Shown here in pieces: positions 6,326 to 11,697 of a stretch of 11,697 bases of DNA. The notes below the pieces were generated by a model, which saw nothing but the letters and a program-made list of their open reading frames with translations, had not been told where the DNA came from and did no database searches. How positions within the stretch are numbered: the stretch's first letter is position 1; every line of letters begins with the position of its first letter. Source of the DNA: CBDUJZ01 sp047629415 (GTDB taxonomy: Bacteria > Myxococcota_A > Bradymonadia > REDH01); the NCBI GenBank assembly GCA_047629415.1, contig JBLHWZ010000176.1:1-11697 (forward strand). The letters run 5' to 3'. The translations under genes were made by a program, and so were the position numbers.

Positions 6326-9040
6326 ATGTTTTCACGTCTTCGCCAAATCCGCCCCGATGAGCGGCGCGACACCCTTGTCGCCAGCGTCACGCTTTTTGCG
6401 CTGATGTTGGCCCATGCTCTGCTGGAGACGGCGCGCGACGCACTATTTCTCGCAAGCATTCCACCAAGCCGGCTGCCGCTGGTCTATCTTGGAGTCGCGG
6501 CCGCGTCGCTGAGCGTTGCGGCGCTGCAGGAACGTGGCCCCGGTGGGAAGAAGCCACTCGCGGGTTGGCTGGTCCTCTCCGGCCTCGTCACGATCGGGTT
6601 CCAACCGCTTCTCACGGGCGCGACCTGGGCGCTCTATGCGCTCTACATTTGGTCCGCGGTGGTGGTGACGGTCGCGCTCTCGCGGCTCTTCCTGCTCTTA
6701 GGGTCGAGATTCACGGCGTCTCAAGCCAAGCGAGTCTACGCCGTGATCGGCGCAGGCAGTGTGGTGGGCGCGATCTCGGGTTCTGCGATCGCCAGCCAGT
6801 TGGCGAATGTGCTGCCCACTTCCATGTTACTCCTCGTGGCGGGTGGCGTACTCATCGTCTCGGCCGCCGGGCCACTGCTTCTGACGACTACAGAGGCCGC
6901 CGACCGAAAGGCAGAGAAGCGGGGCAGTCTGATCGGGCACGCGAAAGACGTTGCCGGGCACCCTTACGCCAGCCGAGTCGCGTGTCTCTTAGTGCTCGCG
7001 ACCATCGTCTTCACCCTCGTCGACTATGTATTCAAGAGCGAGGTCGCGCTGCGAGTCGCCCCCGACGAGCTTGGGTACTTCTTCGCTAGGCTCTACCTAG
7101 GCCTGAACATACTGTCGCTGATCGCTCAGCTCTTCCTTGTTCGTTTCGTACTACGCGTGTTGGGGACCACTCGAGCGATCGCGGTCTTGCCCGCGCTCCT
7201 GTTCGTCGGAGCCTCGGGAGTCGCCGCTGGGTTGGGCATCGGCGCAGCTGTCGCGATGAAGGGGGCCGATGGCGCCCTCAGACATTCGCTGCATCGAACC
7301 GCGAGTGAACTGCTCTTTGTCCCGATGAGCGATCGGATGCGGAATGCGTCCAAGACCTTCATCGATCTCGCGGGCCATCGAACGGCCCAAGCGATCGCGT
7401 CTGTATCAATTCTCGCGGCAGTAGCTCTCGGAGCTGAGAGCCGCTTCTTCGGCGTTGCGATCGTCCTGCTGGCGGCTGGCTGCGTGGCGTTGGCAATCGA
7501 GCTGAGACCTCACTATCTCGGTGTCTTTCGCGACACGCTCTCTGAGGCCGCCGAGTTCCGTCCAGTCGCGTTTCCTGACCTGACTCTGGCCAACCTAGAG
7601 TCGCTGCTTGCGGCGTTGAACGATCGCGAGCCAGCTCGTGTGAAGATCGCGCTTCAGCTCTTCGGCGAGCAGGACCGCGCACATCTCATCCCGGGATTGA
7701 TTCTCTATCACCCGTCCCCCGAGGTTCTCGCGCCGGCGCTGGACTTGCTGGCGAGCACCGGCCGAACCGACTTCATGCCGCTCGTTCGACCCTTGCTGAA
7801 CCACGAGTACGCTGACGTTCGCGCGGCGGCGCTCCGGGCCCACATGGCGATCGAACCCAATGAAGAGCTGCTCAGGGAGAGGATCGAGATCAGCTGCCCT
7901 GTGGTCCGCGCGACCGCGCTCGTTGGCTTGACGAAGGCTGGCTACGCTGACGTGGATGAAACATCGGTCTACCTACAGAAGGTGATCGATGAGGGCAGCG
8001 ATGTTGCGAAGGAGGCGCTCGCTCGCGCCATCGGCTACGGACCGATCGGCGACTTTGCCGCATACCTGATCGCTCTGGCCGACTCGCCGAGTGACGAGGT
8101 AGTTGTCTCGGTCGTTCGTTCGATGGCGGAGGCGCCAACGGCGGAGTTTGTTCCGTCATTGATTCGCTTGCTGACACGTCGCGAGGTTCGAACCGAGGTG
8201 CGGCGGACGCTGCGGGTTCTGGGCGAGCCTGCCTTCGATGCGCTGGTTCAGACTCTCGAAGACGAGAGCGCCCACGTTCGGTTACGGCAGCAGGTTCCTC
8301 ATGCGCTTCTTGGATTTGATCCGCAGCGCGTCGTCGACGTACTTCAGGCTCACCTCACATCGGTCCAAGCGGGGCGGGTTCGCTACAAACTCCTCCGGGC
8401 GCTGGGGCGTCATACGGCGGCGAACCCCGGCCTCACGATCGATCGAGGGGCAGTTGAGGACGCTCTGAGCGCTGAACTCTCGAGGGCCTTCGCGTTCATC
8501 GATTGGCGACTCATTTTGGAGCGCGGGGCGACGGAAATCCCAGCGCGAAAAACCGCCGCGTTTGGCCTCCTTTGCCGCATGCTCGCAGACAAGGAGATCC
8601 ATGCCATCGAGCGAGTGTTTCGCTTGCTCGGTATTCTCTCGCCTGGGCAGGACGTGCACACGATCTTCCGAGGCCTAAACATGCGAGATGGCGATGTTCG
8701 CGCCAGCAGTCGAGAGCTTCTGGATAGCTTTGTTCGGCCTAAGTTCCGAGCCCCGGTGCTCGGTATCGTCGACGAAGTTCCCGACGGGCAGCGGCTTGAG
8801 TTGGCCGGCGCACACTACCGTCCCAGCGGTCTCGCGTACGAGCCACTACTCCGCCGGATGTTAGCAGGAGGGAGCGAGTCCATTCGGAGTTTGGCGGTCT
8901 ACCATGTCGGAGAGCTTGGTATCTCCGAGTTCGCGCAGGCGGTTGAAGCAATTGAGGCTGGCGAAGACACCGCTCTTGGTACGTTGGTCCGCCAGTCACT
9001 TGAGTGGCTCAATGTACAGAACCCAGAGGTGGCGACATGA
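6326..9040 (+). CDS. MFS translocase-like (Npt1/Tlc-related) protein with C-terminal HEAT repeats
   Basis: A 904-residue fusion. Residues about 15-395 form a 12-TM MFS-type domain with hallmarks of the Npt1/Tlc-like family: RDALFL near 37-42, AKRVYAVIGAGSVVG (134-148), VDYVFKSEV (232-240), and LRHSLHRTASELL (318-330) followed by KTFIDLAGHR (343-352). That family includes ADP/ATP translocases of intracellular bacteria, but free-living members have unknown substrates. Residues about 415-895 are cytoplasmic HEAT-like helical repeats, with typical units at 488-508 (ADVRAAALRAHMA) and 645-695 (SAHVRLRQQ through GRVRYKLLRALGR). ATG 6326 is preferred to the in-frame TTG at 6227, which would overlap the kinase gene and add 33 residues unlike a membrane N-terminus; RPDERRDTL just after this ATG matches the family's beginning. 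No clear ribosome binding site is visible. The stop overlaps the next ATG, so translation of the cNMP-fold protein is probably coupled. The transported compound is not predicted. Confidence 0.9.
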   Translation: MFSRLRQIRPDERRDTLVASVTLFALMLAHALLETARDALFLASIPPSRLPLVYLGVAAASLSVAALQERGPGGKKPLAGWLVLSGLVTIGFQPLLTGATWALYALYIWSAVVVTVALSRLFLLLGSRFTASQAKRVYAVIGAGSVVGAISGSAIASQLANVLPTSMLLLVAGGVLIVSAAGPLLLTTTEAADRKAEKRGSLIGHAKDVAGHPYASRVACLLVLATIVFTLVDYVFKSEVALRVAPDELGYFFARLYLGLNILSLIAQLFLVRFVLRVLGTTRAIAVLPALLFVGASGVAAGLGIGAAVAMKGADGALRHSLHRTASELLFVPMSDRMRNASKTFIDLAGHRTAQAIASVSILAAVALGAESRFFGVAIVLLAAGCVALAIELRPHYLGVFRDTLSEAAEFRPVAFPDLTLANLESLLAALNDREPARVKIALQLFGEQDRAHLIPGLILYHPSPEVLAPALDLLASTGRTDFMPLVRPLLNHEYADVRAAALRAHMAIEPNEELLRERIEISCPVVRATALVGLTKAGYADVDETSVYLQKVIDEGSDVAKEALARAIGYGPIGDFAAYLIALADSPSDEVVVSVVRSMAEAPTAEFVPSLIRLLTRREVRTEVRRTLRVLGEPAFDALVQTLEDESAHVRLRQQVPHALLGFDPQRVVDVLQAHLTSVQAGRVRYKLLRALGRHTAANPGLTIDRGAVEDALSAELSRAFAFIDWRLILERGATEIPARKTAAFGLLCRMLADKEIHAIERVFRLLGILSPGQDVHTIFRGLNMRDGDVRASSRELLDSFVRPKFRAPVLGIVDEVPDGQRLELAGAHYRPSGLAYEPLLRRMLAGGSESIRSLAVYHVGELGISEFAQAVEAIEAGEDTALGTLVRQSLEWLNVQNPEVAT
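9025..9029 (+). promoter_or_regulatory. Ribosome binding site of cNMP-fold gene
   Basis: AGAGG lies 7 bases before ATG 9037, inside the end of the MFS-HEAT gene. It decides the start at 9037 over the in-frame alternative at 9004 and supports translational coupling through the ATGA overlap. Confidence 0.55.
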
Positions 9041-10023
9041 GCAGCGTAGACTTTGACCAAGCAGTCGATCTGTCGATTGGCGACGATCGGTTTTCGACTC
9101 CCATGGAGAGGCTCGTTCACCTTCGGTCAGTGCCTTCGCTCGGCACGCTGCAGGGAGACGGGGTCATGTATCTGGCGCAGCGCTCAAAGGAGCGACGCTG
9201 GGCAAAGGGCGATCGAGTGTACCATCCCGATCAGCGGGTTGACTGCGTGCACTTCATTGTCGAGGGCTCAATCCGAGTGATTCAGGAGGGCAAACGACTC
9301 CTCGATTCCAAGGCACCGTGGGCAGTCGGATTCCAACCCGTGTTGTCGGACTCTCCAATTCCTCAGCTCGCTTTCGCGCTGGAAGACACGATCACGCTCG
9401 AAGTGACCCGCGCCGACATATTCGAACTGATGGAGACGGATTTCGGATTCCTCGCGGCTGGCATCCGGCAAAACTCGCGTCAAATGCTCGAGTATCAGCG
9501 AAGACTAGAAGGTGGAGGCAACCTCCAGCGCTCCGAGCCCGAGGAGGTTCCCTACCCGGATGAGACGTTGGACCTCGTTCAGCGCCTCTCACTCTCTCGC
9601 TTTGGCCCGTACGCCGACTCTAACATCGCCTCCCTTCTCCAACTCGTTCGGATTCAGAAGGAGGTGCGCCTGCCCGCCGGGTCCGACCTATGGCAGCTTG
9701 GCGAGGACGCGCTCTGGGGCATCCGGATCGTCTATGGCGTGGTTGCGTGCGAGGACCCAACTCGCAAGTTCCGGATGGGGCCCGGCTCGGTCCTCGGGTT
9801 CCTTGAGGCCAACGGGAGCCTGCCCCGCAGCTACTCTGCCAGGACCGAAACCGAGTTCGTCGGCCTCCGAGTGGACACCGACCAGTTCTTTGATGTGTTC
9901 GAAGATAACTACAATCTCGCGGTCAGTTTCATAAAGTTCTCGGCGGGTTGGGTGCTGGACCTGTCGGTGAAGCTCGCGGAGGCGGACATTCGAGAGAGCG
10001 AGTCGTCGGACGCTGCGCAGTAG
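9037..10023 (+). CDS. Protein with two cyclic-nucleotide-binding-like (cNMP-fold) domains
   Basis: A 328-residue soluble protein without signal peptide or membrane segment. Residues about 25-157 read like a cNMP-binding beta-roll: KGDRVYHPDQRVDCVHFIVEGSIRV (57-81) carries the 'kGd.iy..Gd....fIveG.v.V' pattern, followed by a closing helix. A second, weaker copy spans about 185-312 (VRLPAGSDLWQLGEDALWGI, GPGSVLGFLEANG). Neither copy shows the canonical phosphate-binding cassette (GE[LI]...R[ST]A): the first has VGFQPVLSDSPIPQLAF and the second GFLEANGSLPRSYSA. cAMP or cGMP binding is therefore doubtful, and the domains may serve protein contacts. There is no C-terminal HTH, so it is not a CRP-type regulator. 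ATG 9037 overlaps the preceding stop (ATGA) with a good ribosome binding site, so it is very likely made together with the MFS-HEAT carrier and may act as its regulatory partner (inference). Confidence 0.82.
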   Translation: MSSVDFDQAVDLSIGDDRFSTPMERLVHLRSVPSLGTLQGDGVMYLAQRSKERRWAKGDRVYHPDQRVDCVHFIVEGSIRVIQEGKRLLDSKAPWAVGFQPVLSDSPIPQLAFALEDTITLEVTRADIFELMETDFGFLAAGIRQNSRQMLEYQRRLEGGGNLQRSEPEEVPYPDETLDLVQRLSLSRFGPYADSNIASLLQLVRIQKEVRLPAGSDLWQLGEDALWGIRIVYGVVACEDPTRKFRMGPGSVLGFLEANGSLPRSYSARTETEFVGLRVDTDQFFDVFEDNYNLAVSFIKFSAGWVLDLSVKLAEADIRESESSDAAQ

Positions 10024-10042
10024 GCGCACTGCCGCAGGAGCC

Positions 10043-10061
10043 GCCCGAGCACAGTTCGGGC
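10043..10061. terminator. Hairpin in convergent gap, possible terminator without T-run
   Basis: Inverted arms GCCCGA (10043-10048) and TCGGGC (10056-10061) flank a 7-base loop just after the TAG at 10023. No T-run follows on either strand, so classic intrinsic termination is not shown. Its placement between converging genes is what suggests a transcript-end role. Confidence 0.3.
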
Positions 10062-10080
10062 AAGTGCCGACCGGGATGCC

Positions 10081-10095
10081 GAGCAACCCTTGCTC
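10081..10095. terminator. Second hairpin in convergent gap
   Basis: GAGCAA (10081-10086) and TTGCTC (10090-10095) are perfect 6-bp arms around a CCC loop, 20 bases before the MBL-fold stop. It also lacks a T-run. It might end or protect the 3' end of either transcript. Confidence 0.25.
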
Positions 10096-10114
10096 AGTCA
10101 CGCCAAAGCGTCCT

Positions 10115-11335
10115 CTATTCCGCCAGGCCCCGAGCCTCGATCGGGTACTCGGCAGCGGTCCGCCACTCGATCTCGGGCCACCAGCGCTCGGGGAGAGCGA
10201 CCGCAGCCGGCTCAAAGGACTCACCGGGACGTGGAGTCGCGACCCGGACACCGAGCCGCTCCGCTTCGATCATCACTCTCTCGATCGGCTCAGTCCACGA
10301 GTGATAAGCGAGGTCGAAGAGGCCCCAGTGGATCGGTAAGAATACGTCGCCCTGCATTCGCTGGTGTGCGTCGAGCGCCTGCTCCGGGCCCAGGTGCCAA
10401 TCCGGCCACGCCTGCGCGTAGGCGCCGACTTCGATCATGGTGACGTCGAACGGGCCAAGACGCTCGCCGATCTCGGACATAGCGCTGAAGAGCCCCGTGT
10501 CGCCCGAGAAGAGGGCGCGATTGTTAGACCCGACCAGCGCATAGCCACACCAGAGCGTTCGGTTCTGATCGAGGATTTGCCTGCCCGAGGCGTGGCGGGA
10601 CGGCACTGAGTGGAGCGTGACATCACCGAATTGCAGCGTCTGCCACCAGTCCAACTCAACGACGTTGTCCGAGGGTACACCCCAGTATTCTAAGTGAGCG
10701 CCGACCCCCAATGGTGCGATGAAGGTCGCGTCCCAGTCTGCGATCGCCGCCATTGTCGGATAATCGAGGTGGTCGTAGTGGTCGTGAGAGATCAGCACGA
10801 CGTCCACGGGTGGCAGCTCGTCCAGCGCGATTAAAGGCGCGTACCAGCGCTCAGGCCCTAGCCAGTTAAGGGGAGCCGTACGCTCGCCCCAGACTGGATC
10901 GGTTAGCACGACGAGACCGTCGATTTCGATCAGAACGGTCGAGTGCCCCAACCAAGTCACTCGCAGGCCCGACTCAGGCTCCGTATCGAAGCGATCAGGA
11001 GGGGTTGCGTCAAACACCAGCGGCTCCGATGGCGCTGTGTGATCGGACGCTGAGAACCCTTCGGTCATCATGCCGAGGAAGTTGTTCCACATCGGCTCGG
11101 GATTGACGAACGTGCTCCCGCCCCAGTTCGGCGACGCGTGCATACGTTGCAGTCTCTCGCCGGTGGGTCGCTTGCCGATGGCGGTCCAGGCCATGGCAAG
11201 TACGACGAGGGCTGCGATCAGAAGCAAAGCGGTGCCGGCTGCGACTATCTTTAGGATAGTGCGACCCCATCGCCTCTTTTGTCGGAGCGATTGTAGCGGC
11301 GTTGGATTCTCTGCGGTGGAGTTGTTCTCGCTCAA
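10115..11335 (-). CDS. Membrane-anchored MBL-fold hydrolase, NAPE-PLD-like
   Basis: A 406-residue metallo-beta-lactamase-fold enzyme of the N-acyl-phosphatidylethanolamine phospholipase D-like group. A basic N-terminus (QKRRWGR) precedes one membrane segment (about 27-51), so the catalytic part probably faces the periplasm. MBL residues are complete: LGHST (129-133), HDHYDHLD with His184, His186, Asp188 and His189, SRH with His248, SGDT with Asp279, and PIHWG with His336. The SRHASGR...DQNRTLWCGYAL stretch (246-266) and ASPNWGGSTFVN (67-78) are characteristic of this group. Known relatives hydrolyse the phosphodiester of N-acyl-PE; bacterial substrates are mostly unproven. The start TTG 11335 is unusual, with no strong ribosome binding site, but it lies 2 bases after the upstream TAG, which points to translational coupling, and it gives a sensible N-terminal anchor. 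The fold is secure; the substrate is uncertain. Confidence 0.92.
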   Translation of the reverse strand: MSENNSTAENPTPLQSLRQKRRWGRTILKIVAAGTALLLIAALVVLAMAWTAIGKRPTGERLQRMHASPNWGGSTFVNPEPMWNNFLGMMTEGFSASDHTAPSEPLVFDATPPDRFDTEPESGLRVTWLGHSTVLIEIDGLVVLTDPVWGERTAPLNWLGPERWYAPLIALDELPPVDVVLISHDHYDHLDYPTMAAIADWDATFIAPLGVGAHLEYWGVPSDNVVELDWWQTLQFGDVTLHSVPSRHASGRQILDQNRTLWCGYALVGSNNRALFSGDTGLFSAMSEIGERLGPFDVTMIEVGAYAQAWPDWHLGPEQALDAHQRMQGDVFLPIHWGLFDLAYHSWTEPIERVMIEAERLGVRVATPRPGESFEPAAVALPERWWPEIEWRTAAEYPIEARGLAE

Positions 11336-11337
11336 GC

Positions 11338-11697
11338 CTAGCGCCGGCCGCGGACGCGATGGTCCACGACCACCCCGCCGGCGAAGGTGTCATCAATCGC
11401 CACGATGCCGATCCCATCAGCGAAGCAGTACTCCGTTGAGAACTCGTCGCCAGCGTAGGCCCAAGCGCTGGTGCACCAGGCTCCATCGGGACGGTATGTG
11501 ACTGTCATCCCCGCTCCCTCGTGTTCATCGCCCGTCGAATGATTGTCTGGCTCTGGCGCAGCGGCGACCAGGAAGTTGCTTGGCTCTGCGCGGACCGCCC
11601 CGTCAATGACCCGATAGAGGCCCGCTGGGAAGGCGGCGTATGCGCCCGCTATGGAGACAGCAGACTCGGGAGTACACGCGACCGTGGATGTGGTCAC
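11338..11697 (-). CDS. Hypothetical protein, C-terminal part (runs off the window)
   Basis: Open frame from the window edge to TAG 11338-11340, giving 119 residues. A GTG codon falls exactly at the edge, but the gene probably begins outside. I do not recognise the family. The visible part is Ala/Gly-rich and has three cysteines (8, 75, 91 by this numbering), an acidic His-containing stretch (PEPDNHSTGDEHEG, 49-61) and a run of short likely beta-strands (MTVTYRPDGAWCTSAWAY, STEYCFADGIGIVAI). This suggests a small beta-rich, possibly exported domain. No membrane segment is visible. The next gene, the MBL-fold hydrolase, begins 2 bases after its stop, so the two are probably translated from one transcript and may share a process. 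Confidence 0.65.
   Translation of the reverse strand: MTTSTVACTPESAVSIAGAYAAFPAGLYRVIDGAVRAEPSNFLVAAAPEPDNHSTGDEHEGAGMTVTYRPDGAWCTSAWAYAGDEFSTEYCFADGIGIVAIDDTFAGGVVVDHRVRGRR

Larger units (their letters stand above)
10024..10114. other. Convergent intergenic gap
   Basis: This 91-bp gap separates the converging cNMP-fold and MBL-fold genes. It contains two hairpins (listed separately) and no reading frame of note. Confidence 0.5.

Noticed and set aside
5740..6459. A 239-codon minus-strand reading frame antisense to the second kinase and start of the MFS-HEAT gene
   Set aside because: Arg/Ser-rich low-complexity translation with no domain, lying opposite clearly conserved coding sequence. This is typical of GC-rich shadow frames.
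9688..10251. A 187-codon minus-strand frame overlapping the cNMP-fold gene and the convergent gap
   Set aside because: It overlaps two supported genes, has no recognisable domain, and its composition is that of an antisense frame.

Overview
The window looks like a chromosomal segment from a GC-rich Gram-negative bacterium. The best guess is Myxococcota or Bradymonadota (the old Deltaproteobacteria). The reasons are several Hanks-type Ser/Thr kinases close together, an outer-membrane-type lipoprotein with an Asp/Thr-rich linker, Cys-rich modules and Ig-like domains, and MFS-HEAT proteins of a type frequent in those phyla. This assignment is by gene style only; there is no rRNA or other taxonomic marker. 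No tRNA, rRNA, CRISPR array, insertion sequence or phage gene was seen.

Layout. (a) 1-1491, plus: 3' part of a nucleotide-translocase-like MFS-HEAT gene, broken in frame by a TAA at 109-111. (b) 4669-1517, minus: a likely two-gene operon, a GTG-started lipoprotein followed 39 bp later by a Ser/Thr kinase with six N-terminal membrane segments. (c) 4670-4839: divergent intergenic region holding a 24-bp near-perfect palindrome and a candidate promoter. (d) 4840-10023, plus: a likely three-gene operon of a soluble-N-terminal Ser/Thr kinase with two membrane segments, an intact MFS-HEAT protein, and a double cyclic-nucleotide-binding-like protein whose ATG overlaps the previous stop (ATGA). (e) 10024-10114: convergent gap with two hairpins. 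(f) 11697-10115, minus: the C-terminal part of an unrecognised protein, then a membrane-anchored NAPE-PLD-like metallo-beta-lactamase-fold hydrolase starting with TTG two bases after the upstream stop.

How it may fit together (inference). The centre looks like an envelope signalling and transport locus. A surface lipoprotein and a membrane kinase are transcribed away from a second kinase, a 12-TM translocase-like protein carrying HEAT repeats in its C-terminal half, and a cNMP-fold partner, with a shared palindrome between the two arms. A second, divergent MFS-HEAT copy lies just beyond the first kinase. The MFS-HEAT proteins carry the sequence hallmarks of the Tlc/Npt1-like ADP/ATP translocase-related family, but whether they move nucleotides cannot be told from sequence. 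A kinase, HEAT and cNMP-fold module regulating such a carrier is the most interesting hypothesis in the window.
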